Origin: Isoetes taiwanensis
Taxonomy: Eukaryota; Streptophyta; Lycopodiopsida; Isoetales; Isoetaceae
Assembly (NCBI GenBank): GCA_021234155.1
Contig: JAJEKV010000428.1
Location: 1-64,000, forward strand
Reading direction: 5' to 3'
DNA: 64,000 nucleotides
Of this stretch, positions 39,270 to 51,120 are shown piece after piece. The notes beneath the pieces were generated by a model, which made no database searches, was not told the origin of the DNA, and saw only the letters and a program-made list of their open reading frames with translations. Position numbers and translations under genes: made by a program. The first letter of the stretch is position 1; each line of letters begins with the position of its first letter.

Positions 39270-39603
39270 GCTGTAGATTTTGATAGTTTTAGTCGGCTAC
39301 TCACATTAGAATACTTGAATGTCATCAACTATATGGGTTGCTAGAATGTGCAGTTAGCATAGCTGAAGCAAGGGATCTTGCTATTGCAAAACACTTAACA
39401 ATAGTTTCAAGCAAAGAGATCGTCCTCAACTAGTCATGTGCCTCTTCATCCCTCATTTCTGCAATTGACAGAGATGAACACTATGCTCATGTTCTGTTTC
39501 AGAGTTTAGGATTTGATGACAATGTTCGATTTTACTCTCTTTGCGGTCATGACATGAGTTACTATAACACTGGCTGCTCTACGTTTAATTGCCACAGTTG
39601 ATA
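39270..39603 (+). pseudogene. unidentified coding fragment
   Basis: In one plus-strand frame the sequence from about 39360 reads AEARDLAIAKHLTIVSSK, a stop, then SALISAIDRDEHYAH-type residues and LGFDDNVRFYSLCGHDM. VDFDSFSRLL appears just upstream. It has amino-acid composition typical of real protein but is interrupted by stops. It may belong with the 38.1-38.5 kb fragments. The family is not recognised. Confidence 0.3.
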
Positions 39604-39930
39604 GAATATAGAAGAAGAATTCAAGTTTTCAAGATGGTATTCAGAAGTTCATTTGTCAGGTATGAGATCTTAGAGTTTGCGATTGGTTAAAATTGTTAAA
39701 AACAACCGATAATAATATTTTCCTACTTTGATTGCATTAGCAAGCAAACACTAAGATCCATATCCTGACAATGTTGTATTTGAATAGCAATCCTTCGAAG
39801 GGCCAACGTGAAGCAAACTCTTTAACTTATTTGTTGATATCCCAGCTAATGATTGCTTCAATTTACCCTTTAAATGTGAAGGAAATAATCTCCTCCCCAA
39901 CATTGTTTGATAGTGAATTACTATCTGCAT

Positions 39931-40016
39931 GCACCATTGTGGTGGATCACACGAAATGCACCATTGTGGTAGCTCACACCACATGCACCAATGTGGTAGA
40001 GGACACCACATGCACT
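39931..40016. repeat. 27-bp minisatellite, three copies
   Basis: GCACCA(T/A)TGTGGT recurs every 27 bases with CACAC/ACACC following. The period is a multiple of three, giving a nine-residue repeat in the frame at 39771-40208, which otherwise shows no domain. Confidence 0.85.
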
Positions 40017-41045
40017 GATAAATTTCTTGTATATATTAAATACATGCAATGCTTCGTGGTTATTGGGGCAATCCTCTTTACGTTTCAACGATCCTTAAAC
40101 CACAATCCTTGCAAGTGCTATCGATCTGATCCTTCTCCACCCTTGGATCAAACTACGGTTATTTCCCATAATCATCCAAATATTCATTTTTGTAGAATAT
40201 TCCAGTGATTATCATAATACTCTCGCGAACATTTTTTTCAACAAAAGATACTGTCGCAAAATCTGTTCCGGCATAGCTCTATTTCAAACTCTTTCGGCAT
40301 AGCTCTGTTCCAGCATACCCTATTTTGAACCATTTTTTTATAGAATAGAATGGGAATGCGATTGGAGAAAATATCTGCAAAATACCCCCTTTTGAAAAGG
40401 GTGTTCAATCAGGGGATGCCGGAGAAAACTGGTTATGGCTATGGAACTGGGGCGAAACATTTTCTTCATTTCGTTCCAAGGATAACTAGGACCTTAAGTT
40501 TGAACTCAAACAGGGAGCCGAAACCCACCTGGAAATCACTTTGTTGCATGAAACAAAAAAGAAGCATATACAGAAGAATTTCAAGGAACAACAAGTTGGT
40601 AACGGCGTGCATAGTTTGTTATTTCGTTTTTCTGGGGTAGCTCGACGACGTTTTTCAGCCCCCCACTCATTTCTTTCTAAAATATCGTATGTCGTTGTTG
40701 TGATAAATGTTGCCAGCATAAGCGTAGATTAGTATTTTCTCGTATTTTCTCTGGACTGTTCGAAATGCAGGTCTACATGTGGGCGTAATCTTTACCTGAA
40801 TGGATTATCACATCTCTCATATGCTTCTACAGACTAGAATGATCAGGCACAGATTTGTTGCAATGGTATTTTCAAAGACGCAATGGGGTGGGAAAGGTTA
40901 ATCTTACTGGCTTGCATTGACAAGTTCCTAGGTTAATGTTCATAGGATTGGATGTATGTAATTGCACAATGAAGAGCAGTAAGGAATTCAATGGCACGAA
41001 TATATAGAGTGATATAAAATCGTTTTGAAATTAAAGAGCAAATCC
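40017..41045. other. no gene recognised
   Basis: Mixed AT-rich sequence. The small repeat GGCATAGCTCT(A/G)TT occurs near 40273 and 40307. No coding motif is seen. Confidence 0.35.
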
Positions 41046-41049
41046 TGCA

Positions 41050-41520
41050 GCCAGGCGGGGAAGATCCCGGAGGAGGGGATCCATGTTCCAGGGGGGGATC
41101 AGTATCACAAGGGATCCACGTCACAGGTTCGTGGTCATGGGATCCCGGATGAGGGGATCCACGTCACTGGACGAGGGGATCCCTAAGGAAGAAAGGAAGG
41201 AAGGAAGTATATTTTAACGTCCACAGAGGAGGGGATCCTTGAGGAGGAGATCACCGCGAACGGAGAATCGAAGAGCGGGGATCACTCCTAACAACGCGTG
41301 ACAAGTGACTTCGGCATTATCGGCCAAGTCGATCGACAGCGTGATCCCGCAGGCGAGGATCACGGTGGGCGGATAATGGCGTGGGATCCTGCAGGAGGGG
41401 ATCCACGGTTGTCTCGTTGGACCGGAATCCCGCAGGCGAGGAATCACCGATTGGGCGGATAACGGGGTCATCGTGAGGCGAGATCCGAGAGGAGGGGATC
41501 ACGGCCATGCCCTTGACAGG
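41050..41520. repeat. GGATCC-rich degenerate repeat cluster with embedded LINE tail
   Basis: At least eight GGATCC sites occur in about 470 bases, mostly inside (G)AGGGGATCC(A/C)CG-like phrases such as GAGGGGATCCACGTCAC and GCAGGAGGGGATCCACGG. Near 41189-41226 lies (GGAA)n followed by TATATTTTAACGTCCACAGAGG, the reverse complement of the LINE terminus CTC-x-GTGGACGTTAAAA plus (TTCC)n. So a minus-strand LINE end sits within or bounds the cluster. Confidence 0.7.
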
Positions 41521-41805
41521 ATAAAAAATGTCAAAACTTGCTCAGACTGCGGTTTAAGGGAGGTCATCCCTCCCCTCTCGAAAGTTATGGCAACAACCCT
41601 CCTGAAGGTTAGTTGGGCCCGAGAGTTTTATTGTGGTTTTGTGGTGGTTATGGTGGTTTTCATAACAAGCCAGATGTTTTTGGCCCATTTGGCATAAAAA
41701 CTAGGCGTTTATGCATTTTTTAATGTGTTATTGGTGGGTAACACCACTGCAACCAACGCCTGAGATTTGATCTCAGGATTAAAACTTCGAGGGCCAAGTT
41801 GTTAA
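41521..41805. other. no gene recognised
   Basis: Short spacer with an open frame at 41473-41697 that has no motif. Confidence 0.35.
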
Positions 41806-41812
41806 GAGGAAA

Positions 41813-42030
41813 ACAATGTCATTGTAATGTAAGTTCATTCGAAGTGGAATGTAGATGAACTATTAAAAGGAGGTTAACCCTCTCGTCAAGGGGATTACGG
41901 CAAATAACACCAAGAGGGAAACAATGTCATTGTAGGTCATTGTAATGTAAGTTCATTCGAAGTGGAATGTAAGTTCATTCGAAGGGGGTTAACCCTCTCG
42001 TCAAGGGGATTACAGCAAAAAACCCACTAG
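41813..42030. repeat. about 106-bp imperfect tandem duplication
   Basis: ACAATGTCATTGTA, GTAAGTTCATTCGAAGTGGA and GGTTAACCCTCTCGTCAAGG occur in order in both halves. The second half has an extra internal copy of the TTCATTCGAAG phrase. Confidence 0.85.
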
Positions 42031-42148
42031 GGAAAGTGACATTCTAGGTGAAAACTGTGACCAGGGGTGTCTGTCGTTCAGGTGGTTTCTGATCATGCTG
42101 CTGTAAACCATACGTCGATCAAACTTAGCAGAACCAAATTAGCAGGCT

Positions 42149-45100
42149 CTACCAATGATGGGCTCGTTCTACATCTCCTCCCTCATCAAACCCACTGTTC
42201 GAACCCATCACTTGAAAGTCTAGCTGTTTTGTATATTTTAGCTTTCGCCTTTCATCAAAGTTTTCCCATCCTTCCAACTAAACAACGACAACAACACACA
42301 AGTTAATTCTAGAGTTATACTGAAAATTATATACTATTTGAAATCGTACCTCTCTCAACTTCTCGATCGTAATTTCATTTCCATGAATAGATAGTGAGGT
42401 CAGCTCCTCACATCCTTGAAAAATCTCAGCTGGTAGTTCCTTCAGCCCATTGTTCCTTAAGTCAAGAGTCTACAGAAACACAAACCTAGAATGCACCTTT
42501 GTTATGCTAAACGAGGAAAACACAGGGCAAGATCTGAAAGGCCTACCTTCAGTTTTTTCAGATTGCCAAGAGTAGAGGGCACTTCTTTCAAATGGTTGGC
42601 AGACAAATCCAACTACAATAACAAAGGATGGGGTTTAAGAACAGATCTAAAACTAGAATTCACTAAAGCACAATTTACTACTTCTAAATTAGCAATATGG
42701 AGTTCTTTGTATACCCCAATGGTATACGTAGAATTCTGTCCACTTAAGATCATAAATCAGAATCCTTCAATCTGTTTTTACTACATGAATTTAGGACAAA
42801 GTTCCAGGTAATATCTAAAAAGAGAAACAAACTCTAACGAGTGGAAGATTTATTACTTGTAAATCTACAAACAAGAACCTGATATACATTACAGAAAGAA
42901 GGATAGTGGAGACCTCTCGCATTGCTGAGCATTTTCCTAGGCCAGGCGGTATCTCGTTTAAGCTGCACAAGTAAATTATTTTTTAAATATCAGAAGCTCA
43001 GACATAGACACATGGAGAGATATATACATCCCCATAATCCTAAATACAAGTTCTAGTTCAGAGCCAGGCAACTGAGCCCACTGTGCACAAGACAACTAGC
43101 AACAGGTTATATGGATATAACACAGTCCAAACATCACATCTCAAAATAGGCATGCAGTAATAGACCACTGCTATATTGGCAATACATAACCATCTACCAT
43201 CATTTAAGAAACGGCTTCAACCTTATAAAGCCCCCAAAAAAATAGTTTTGAGCCAGACCATTAATCATATCCTATCCATCTTGTGTCTCTTCCCACAATA
43301 GGAGTCACACCAATGCAAAGACATGCTTACCGACCTGTTGTGGCTCAGTCCAAGCTTTTCAAGGTTCAAAAGGCTTCCAATATTTTCATCGATACTTGCA
43401 ACTTTATTATGTGACGCTGATAAATATTTTAATGAACATATGCAAACAATTTGCACTGGCAACACGGTTAACCTGCAATCAACAGACAAGCAGAAAAACT
43501 CAAAGGTCTTATCCATAAAATGCTCTATCATAGGAACCATTACAAGAAAGCTCTCTGTGGTCACAGGGTACCAGCAAAAATAGTTTGCTTCCTGCTACAC
43601 TCTTTATCACTTCTAATTAGCTTGTTTTCTTACTATCTCTACATCTTTTAAGCTCATAAAGATAATAAAGGATGTTTTGAAAGTACTTTACAAGTTATGG
43701 TCAAGGGAAAGATATGTAAGATTTTTCAAACAAGATAAGTCTTCCCAGCAAATGCCATCATCTGCAAGCACGTTATTGTTCAAGCATAACCTCTGCATTA
43801 AAAGCATCACCCACATCAAGAATTTATGAAGGAAAATATGTAAACTGAATATAGACTAAAAGATTGTCCCTAACCTTAAGATGCAAAAGTACGCGTATTT
43901 CCGAAGGAATTTTAGAAAGCTTATTTTGGTCCAAATCTAGAACTCGCAATGATGAATTAACAATCCATATTTCGCCTGGAACTTCCTAATAGCAACAAAA
44001 ACTAAGTACCATACAGAAAATGGTCTGCAATGCATATCTCTCGTTAAATCCACAAATAAAAGCAATACAAAAATACAAAAAATTTGTTGCAGCTTCATTT
44101 TGGACTTGATTGTTGAATTGCAACGAACCTTTTTCCATGTAACTTTTGCTGATAGCCTAACAATGGCTTGGCCTATTTAAGGAAGATCGGTGGAGCTAAC
44201 GAAACATTAGGCAACATGAAATAGCCTTTCCCCTTTTTGCCTTTCTTTCGAGCTGCATACCACATTATAGATTTGGCAAGGGTATAGATGCTATGTTATG
44301 AATAATATTTCTTAGCTTTATAAGTGTTGTACTGACTATTTGGATAAATTGCTTGATTATGAAAGAATTAAGACATGGTAATGCATTATTCCTATCCAGA
44401 AAACAAAATAAAGCAGAAAATGTGTAAATGTAGCAAAGTACCCTTCTAAATGCACCTCACCAACATGTCATAGATTCTGAATCAACTCATTTGAGTGAGA
44501 CAATTCTAGTCTTGTTAAGAGTATGCAATACTGCAGCCCGCATTTATTTTGCAGGATTTATACTGTTATGAACACAACAACGAAACAAAAGGGAAGCCTG
44601 GACAACTAACCACCAAATTACTTTCTCGTAGGGAAGCAATTCCAGTTGATTTCCATGATTCTATCCGTGACTTTGTGAGCTGTCTACTGGTAATTGCCTT
44701 TTCTGTTGGTAATTTACTGGTTGGTACCTTCATTGTCCTTGAAACTGGAGTGCCCTGACAAAAATGCATAGAGATGCAAATCAGTTGACACTAAAATCCA
44801 GGTAGTTTGAGCTGGATGATTTCCCTTCTGCTTCCAGAACATTAACTAATTCAAGACAAAGTTAATTACCCCTTGATGAAGCCCTTGAGACGCCACAAGC
44901 ATCACTTTTGACCCTGTGGTCACGTTGGCACTAGTCAAACTTTTAGTTGCCTCCAGCACTTTTCCTGCATCCAATCTCAACGTCAGTTTGCTCTATATAC
45001 ACTTTTTTGTCTACATTTATAGCTCACTGCAAATTTAAATATGCCTAGTTATCTTCCATTCCCCTTACTACACCAAAAATGTGTACCAGCCGTCATTGAT

Positions 45101-45545
45101 CTAAACTCAATTTCCATAAACTTTTGTAAATTTAATGCGAGCTTTTCCCTTCTCTTTTCTGTTTATCGCATTGATGTTACACAAGTTCTTGAGATGTCTC
45201 GACCTATTTTGGAAATAAGAAGATGTCTGTGCATCGCCTATCAAAGCAGCTAGAAACATGGAAATGCCAGTCATGACGAAACCCCTTCCTATTACTTTCC
45301 AAGCATTCCGTAGCCAAGATGAATATGGAGAGAAGGAGGTTGATTCACAACAGTTCAGATTAAATATGCCAAACAAGTAGTATACCTTTGAAAATGAGTT
45401 TTTGACCACGAGGAAGCACGTTTGTTAAGAGAAATAGGCGTTCCATGAGATCTTTCACTGGAGCTTCGGCAGGCAAAGATACTTGTAGATTGCCTTGCCC
45501 ATATTTCACAGTGATGTGTATGAGACTTCCCGCCGGATCCCCCAT
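42149..45545 (-). CDS. ubiquitin-like domain plus leucine-rich-repeat protein, At2g30105-type
   Basis: Ten exons join in frame to 370 codons plus stop: 45545-45386, 44964-44870, 44754-44611, 43985-43875, 43792-43692, 43472-43335, 42962-42914, 42612-42547, 42469-42350, 42277-42149. All introns are GT-AG and phases agree throughout. Residues 1-85 form a ubiquitin-like domain (VKYGQGNLQVSL ... LPRGQKLIFKGK, then SKVMLVASQGLHQG). A 48-residue linker ends near RIESWKSTGIASL. Residues about 134-330 hold about eight leucine-rich repeats such as LRVLDLDQNKLSKIP, LKYLSASHNKV and LDLRNNGLKELP. The C-terminal tail carries FDERRKLKYTKQLDFQV. Order, length and tail fit plant proteins annotated as LRR and ubiquitin-like domain-containing, At2g30105. 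The biochemical role is not established by sequence. By family features it is an intracellular protein-interaction adaptor that may act around ubiquitin signalling. The start is the first ATG in frame. Exon 6 uses the donor at 43334, which alone restores SHNSLNEIPPGL. Confidence 0.93.
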
Positions 45546-45629
45546 AACTCTCCCGTTCGACGTCGGTTAATTCTCCACAACGTAATTGAATTGTGTTCGA
45601 TAAATTCCAGTGATGTTCCATGGTTTGAA

Positions 45630-45665
45630 TACGATACGATACGATACATACATACGATACAATAA
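45630..45665. repeat. ATACG-type microsatellite upstream of the LRR gene
   Basis: Runs of ATACG and ATAC lie about 90-120 bases upstream of the start codon. A TATTTATT motif on the minus strand, just beyond them at about 45661-45672, is a weak TATA candidate only. Confidence 0.6.
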
Positions 45666-45699
45666 ATAAGTACATCATTGAGAACTCCGAAAGGGATGC

Positions 45700-46505
45700 A
45701 CGCAATGGGACTGTTTTCTTGCAAGAACTGTGGTATTCAATATGAGAAGCGGCGTTCTTTAAGCTCAACTATGTTCCATGACAACATGCAGTGGATGGTG
45801 AATAGGGGTGATCTTGATTTTACCCACTCTTCTTCTTAGTAAGTTTATATCCTCAAGTTACCACCCGGTGTCAATATGGGAATTGTGATATACGTGCTGG
45901 TGTCATGACTAATATGTATTACAATACGTATATGTATAAAATATTCAAACATGGAAGGGATTTAAACCTCGGACCTCTCTGTCACAAGTGAAGACTTTTC
46001 CATCACGCCACCTATTTTCAAAACATATATAATTCAAACTAGTAAATGTGTGTCCGGCGTTGTCGGGCTAATGTCTAGGCATGTGTTTTTTACTCGGCCT
46101 TTAATGTCCATACGTGAAACTTCAAGACAACGCATGTTAATATTTGCAAGAATAAACATTTTCTAATGACATTTTGTAATCATTTTTGTTATTGAAATTG
46201 TCTAGTGACAATATCAACAATGTATCAACTTTGCATTTATGGATCTCAGTAGAGAAACCAATGCTTTATAACGAATGTGGGGGGCAATTAAATCTACCTC
46301 TAAAGACGAAAATTCAAAAAGACAGATCTAAAACTTATGCTCAAAATCTCACCTTTAGAAGTAGTTAAGTACATCAATAAAAAAAAAGGTACAGAAATGT
46401 AAAACGCAAAATCTTATCTTGGCTCACTGACATATTTTAGTTCATCATAGAACTCTAAAAATGCATCTCCACATGGCGCACATCACCAAGGGTCTAATGT
46501 TGTAC
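45700..46505. other. upstream region of the LRR gene, no other gene seen
   Basis: AT-rich sequence without recognised coding or repeat structure. The promoter of the minus-strand gene must lie at its left end. Confidence 0.4.
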
Positions 46506-46508
46506 TTT

Positions 46509-46580
46509 GTTGCCCGGGGGGTTCACCTCTATATAAGGGGCATATGGCATGTGCGTGCATCAAGTCAGGAGAAACCCCTA
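46509..46580 (+). mobile_element. partial copy of the CCCCGG/GTGCAC small TIR element
   Basis: CCCGGGGGGTTCAC followed by CATATGGCATGTGCGTGCAT matches the left part of the elements at 53818 and 62769. No right end is seen, so it is a fragment. Confidence 0.6.
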
Positions 46581-47285
46581 TGTATACAGCTCACCCTCCA
46601 TAGAAACCCCTATGTATATAGTCTCGTATTGTCGAAGCAGAATACCCGATTCCATACTTTTACACCCTGTCTAAGCACAACTTGCCCTACCCTTAACCTT
46701 ATTTTTACGTCCATTGTTTATTCATGTAGCCTACCCTCTACCTTATATTTACATCCAATCTACAAATGTTGCAAGCTTCACAAGTTTTGTTCATTTGTGA
46801 TCATGGAGCAGTTGTAGAGGACCTTAGAGCTGGGAACTATAGGCATGTGTTCTATAGGATCAATGTTTTCGCTAAATCTACACTTGACCCCAATCATGGT
46901 TTAGGGCTTATCTCAGTGAAGGTCTCAATGGTTTAACTCAGAATTTAGGGTTCATCCATGGTGCCAATTTTAGTTCAATGGTCACTCCAAAAAATAAGAA
47001 AAAGAAATGAAGAAAGAAATACGCTTCGAATACATATAGAAGTATATATTTTATTTTAATCGATTTTAGGAATACATCATTACGAAATTGATTATTGATT
47101 ATTGTTTATTGTTTATAATTGATTATTGTTACGGAATTTATTTTCAGGCAAGTCTTTTAAGAACGCCATTATGGTGATTTTTGCCATGCAGCTGCCGCCT
47201 ATATCATCCTCCCATCCGAGCTCTTTTTATTCCTCTGCCCTCCTCCGATCCTCCTTCTCCGCCTATTTCTCTCCCTATTCCAACA
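46581..47285. other. no gene recognised
   Basis: A TTTATTGATTATTG-type low-complexity stretch lies at about 47090-47130. The rest is AT-rich without motifs. Confidence 0.35.
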
Positions 47286-47591
47286 ATGGCTCGGATAAAG
47301 ACTACCGCTAGGAGGCCCACTGAAGAATCCGTCGGATCTGCTCCACCCAAGGAAGAGGCCAAGGAAGAGCCCAAGGAAGGCTGTAGGGGCACGAAAATGA
47401 AAGTTGTGGCGAAATTTTTGTGCTTGGAAGTGGTACACATGCAAGATCAAGGAGTTTATATTACTGAAAAGGCGCAACAATGGTTTGATCGGGTTAATCT
47501 TGCAGAGGAGCGGCTTCTGGAGATGAAAATCCTTGCCGAAGGGAACGATCTGTTTGTACAGCTGAGGATGCCACCTCCGTTAAGTTTTTAG
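47286..47591 (+). CDS. small hypothetical reading frame, 101 residues
   Basis: A frame from the ATG at 47286 begins MARIKTTARRPTEESV, continues with a Glu/Lys/Pro-rich stretch, then a more ordinary segment containing EKAQQWFDRVNLAEERLLEM. It ends in a tandem repeat of the 3' DNA. The first residues look superficially like a histone H3 tail, but no histone fold follows. It may be the start of a transposon-derived protein. The same start codon lies inside a longer upstream frame from 47181. Function is unknown and it may not be expressed. Confidence 0.3.
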   Translation: MARIKTTARRPTEESVGSAPPKEEAKEEPKEGCRGTKMKVVAKFLCLEVVHMQDQGVYITEKAQQWFDRVNLAEERLLEMKILAEGNDLFVQLRMPPPLSF

Positions 47592-47636
47592 TGCCACCTC
47601 CGTTAAGTTTTTTTAGTGCCACCTCCGTTAAGTTTT
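47570..47636. repeat. about 25-bp tandem repeat, three copies
   Basis: GCCACCTCCGTTAAGTTTT is repeated three times and is followed by two copies of GGACGTTTTTAGT. It lies over the stop codon of the small reading frame. Confidence 0.9.
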
Positions 47637-47664
47637 GCTGGACGTTTTTAGTGCCTCCTGGACG

Positions 47665-48195
47665 TTTTTAGTAGTTTAGGTTTTCGTTTTGCCGGCTCTC
47701 CACAGTAAATACGAAATCTCCATAACTTCTTTTGTAAAGCTCCTGATCTAAAGTATTGAAACATGGGTTTGTTTTGTAAATAGGGATGTAAACTGCCATG
47801 CACAGGTGTGAACGTTTCTTTTTGTAAAGTATAATATAATATAACATGGTTTCTGACATTTGTTTTTGTCTTTTAGTTTCTGTCTCTTAATATCTTTCGT
47901 TTATGTAATGTTGTTTTCCAAAATCAGTCTTCAAACAGTTTATGTTTTGTTGTTTCCAAAATAGGATTTTGATTATGTCTTATGTCTTCACATTCTGCCC
48001 TTAAAAAAAGAGTGTGCTAACAAAGGGTAACAGCTACTGCTGTTTTGGAAGCATTTCATTTTGCTTCTGTAAAGGCTGCAGAAATAAATAATCGAGCAAT
48101 GACATCATGCGGCATACCTAACTAACGCGTTCCTTAAGTAACCAATAGCCAATCTTTATTGCATGCAAAGTAAAGTTAAGATAAGATCACAATTT
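47665..48195. other. no gene recognised
   Basis: AT-rich sequence without coding, RNA or repeat signatures. Confidence 0.35.
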
Positions 48196-48199
48196 CTAC

Positions 48200-48330
48200 A
48201 TGCAATGCAATGCAATGCAAAGCAAAGCAAAGCAAAGACAATATCACAATTTCTACATGCAATGCAAAGTAAAGCAAAGCAAAGCAAAGACAAGATTACA
48301 AGCAAAGCAAAGTAAAACAAATCAAAGTAA
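48200..48330. repeat. (GCAAA)n / (GCAAT)n low-complexity block
   Basis: Runs of GCAAA, GCAAT and GTAAA pentamers form two related sub-blocks, each preceded by ATCACAATTTCTACATGCAATGCAA. Confidence 0.85.
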
Positions 48331-48659
48331 AGATCACTGATTGTACAAGTAAAGTACGAGCAAGATATGATTTAATCTATGATAAATAAACATAAGCTTG
48401 ATCACAGCAGTTTTATAAGCTGAACTTCATGACCGCATTATTTTAAGCTGAACCATTCAAGCTTAATGGTCCACCATAGATTCGAGCTCCTTAGCTTTGT
48501 AGGTGGACTGTCAACTGTAACAAATGGCTGCATGGTGCAAATATCATGCTCCAGATTTATACAAGGCATAAAACCTCTGTTAAACTTAAACTGTTGAAAT
48601 GATAGCTTTAATAAAAAAATGATCATTGACAAAATACTTGACAAATATCTGCCTGAACC

Positions 48660-50450
48660 TTTTGCACTCTCTAGACCTTCTGCTTTCCCTTGTCACCTAC
48701 AAAAAGAACAAAATAGAAGAGATAGTTAGTAGCAGAATTCAACCATTTGAAGACATCTAAATTAAGGTTACCCTACCAATATTCTGTTCACGCACAAACT
48801 TATTCAACTGTACTCTATCATTATCATGCAGATGGTAAATGTTTTTGGCAGGTTCATATCTTAAAGATGCAAGAGATATGATAGACTCGAGGTCTATAAG
48901 TCAATTATCAGTCAGATCATAAGTAAACCAAGTGGACTTGCCATCCTTGCTGCAATGTTTCCTGTAATATGCAAGATTTAATTGAACTTCAAAGGACGGG
49001 CGTATAACTAAGTCCACGGGCTCTCTACTCTCTCTCCATGCATTGCCAGACTTCCTCCTCATGCTAAGTACCCTGCCAAGATACCAAACCTTATGAATTG
49101 CAACAGATTTGTTCCTTTTTCTTGCTGAAGCTTGTCTAGTTTGTGGTGCCACCATGGATTCCACTGGTTCTTCGAAGTACACTACACAATCTGTCCCAAT
49201 GCCGAGCAGAGTTTGTGCATCAACATTACTTTCTTCAATAGAATATACCATAGTCTTCACCCTCGTCAACCTGTCCTTTGATAGCCATGGATTCCCATTC
49301 AAATGGCTCACTATAGTTGACTTAAAGATTTGCTTCCCTTCCATCACAACATGCCAAGACACATGAGATGGCTTCCTCCTTTCACATTCATCTAACATTT
49401 CGTCAAACACATGACATAATTCAGACCTGGCCACATCATTCTCACTAACTACCTCGTTTCCTGAATCTTCACCTCCATATTCTCTTCCATGACATCGGTC
49501 TCATCTCCCAATGTGGTAGAGCTCAAGCTCTGAAACCAATCCTCGAATTTCCATGGCTCACTAAACTAACCATCACTGTCGGTACTTGTAATGCCGACGC
49601 TTGTACACAATGCTTGTGCAGCAGCAAGCCCTTCTTTTAAGGCACATTCCCATTGGTATCTACCTTCTTTTCTAACTCTTGCCAAATGTGCTCTTGCTTA
49701 GCATGTGCTGCAGGAAATAAGAGGGCAGTGGCAGCTTGAAACTCAGAAATATGATTGAGAGCAGGCACTCTCCAATAAGTCTGCCCCGTCATACGATCTT
49801 TCGTTACACACCATGCCATCCACTTTGGAGAAGAAGTTCTCGCATTTGTCCGATCCCGTGCATTGCAAGGACAACTCTAAATGCCCAGATTCATCTCTAA
49901 AATACTTTATTAGTAGCACAACGAAATGGCATGACAATTGCACGTCTATAAAGCTTTCCCGACTAATGAAGTTCTTACTCAACGAATGAGTGTTGTGGTT
50001 CTTCAACCAGAGCCTCCAAAGCCTGTTATGCACGAAGAATACGGAATCATTGCCAAACTCCTAAAGTTTTAAAGATCAAAGCAAGCAAACAGGATTCTAA
50101 CTCACCTAAAGAAGAAGGACACCGTTGCAGTAGCTTTAACCCGTGCCCTCAAGTCCATAGTAGGTGAGAGGAAGATGTCAATATTTGATGCCACGACTTC
50201 CAAATAAACTTTTGTGCCCAAATTCCGCATCGGTGGGCCTGCAAAACCATTGCTGAGTTCGTCCAAGCAAGCACAATTTCATTAAATTTGGACAATACCT
50301 GAATTTATGGATCTTTTTATGGAAACCTTGCTTCCATGACAATTTTCTTTTACCCAGCGAGCGTTGTATATGCTTGAGAAAGAAGCACTGTAATCTTGAC
50401 AGTTTTGGGTAGCATGTTCTTATTGGAAGGAGCCGAAGCATAATCGATAG
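48660..50450 (-). pseudogene. C-terminal half of an unclassified transposase-like gene
   Basis: Minus-strand coding blocks occur in order. A degraded start lies at 50441-50178, then RLWRLWLKNHNTHSLSKNF, IDVQLSCHFVVLLIKYFRD and TGSDKCENFFSKV within 50033-49743. After a frame change come LNHISEFQAATALLFPAAHA and KQEHIWQELEKKV (49819-49637). The C-terminal block 49434-48901 carries SHLNGNPWLSKDRLTRVKTM. The GSD-x-CE-x-FFS phrase resembles a late catalytic-domain motif of P/Kolobok-like transposases in which an acidic residue sits in a similar context; this is recalled, not searched. Splicing probably accounts for some gaps, but the frame shift near 49760 looks like damage. It could be the missing C-terminal half of the protein type encoded at 57.5-60.4 kb. 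Confidence 0.45.
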
Positions 50451-50899
50451 TCTCCCACCAAGTTAGTTGATAGTCACGGCTATTTTCTTGTGCATATATT
50501 AATACCATTACATCTCTACATAATGTCATAATTTAGCACCAATGTATGGAATGGTTATATGATACCTCTAGAGCATAGATGTAAATAAATTCTCTAGTGG
50601 CATACACCAGTACCATCACGTACCTACATAATAGAAACAATTATAGTAAAAAAAAATGTGCGTGGTAATCTAATAGAGCATGGACCTAGACAAACACAAA
50701 CAGAAATGAGGGTATGATGCGTGGTCAGGATTTGGGAAAAAGCAAATGAGAATGTGGCACTTAATATGAAACCATAGACCTAACCCTAAATAGAATCCTA
50801 GACCTAACCCTAAATAGAATGCAGGTGCTCCATCGGTAATTTGGTCCTTCACAAATACCAAGCCTTGCAGTGCGGGGGTGCTCCATCGGCTCGGCCGGT
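50451..50899. other. no gene recognised
   Basis: AT-rich sequence. CCTAGACCTAACCCTAAATAGAAT is nearly duplicated at about 50775-50822, but it is not a telomere repeat array. Confidence 0.4.
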
Positions 50900-51120
50900 T
50901 TGGATTCAGAATCCTCTAATAGCCGAATGCCACAGTCGAATGCCAGGATCTGTCACAGCCGAATGCCATAGTTTCAGGATCTGCCATAGCTGAATGCCCC
51001 AAGTAGTTCACAGGATCCCCCATAGCCGAATGCCCCAAGTAGTTCAAATGAAGGCGATGCATTTGGATCCATGGCGAATGCCCCAATTAGTTCAAATGAA
51101 GACTTATGCCCGCAGGATCC
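50900..51120. repeat. degenerate short-repeat cluster
   Basis: Phrases such as CATAGCCGAATGCC, AGGATC(T/C)(G/C)CCATAG and AAGTAGTTCA(AA) recur five or six times with variable spacing. Confidence 0.75.

Noticed and set aside
43330-43335. Exon 6 donor at 43330 (CG before GTAAGC)
   Set aside because: It has a good consensus but leaves the reading frame out of phase with exon 7. The donor four bases earlier restores a continuous leucine-rich repeat.
47286-47330. Histone H3 gene start (MARIKTTARRPT)
   Set aside because: Only the first few residues resemble the H3 tail. No histone fold follows and the frame becomes Glu/Lys/Pro rich.
50770-50825. Interstitial telomere repeat
   Set aside because: CCTAACCCTAAAT occurs twice only, within a 25-bp duplication, and is not a TTTAGGG array.
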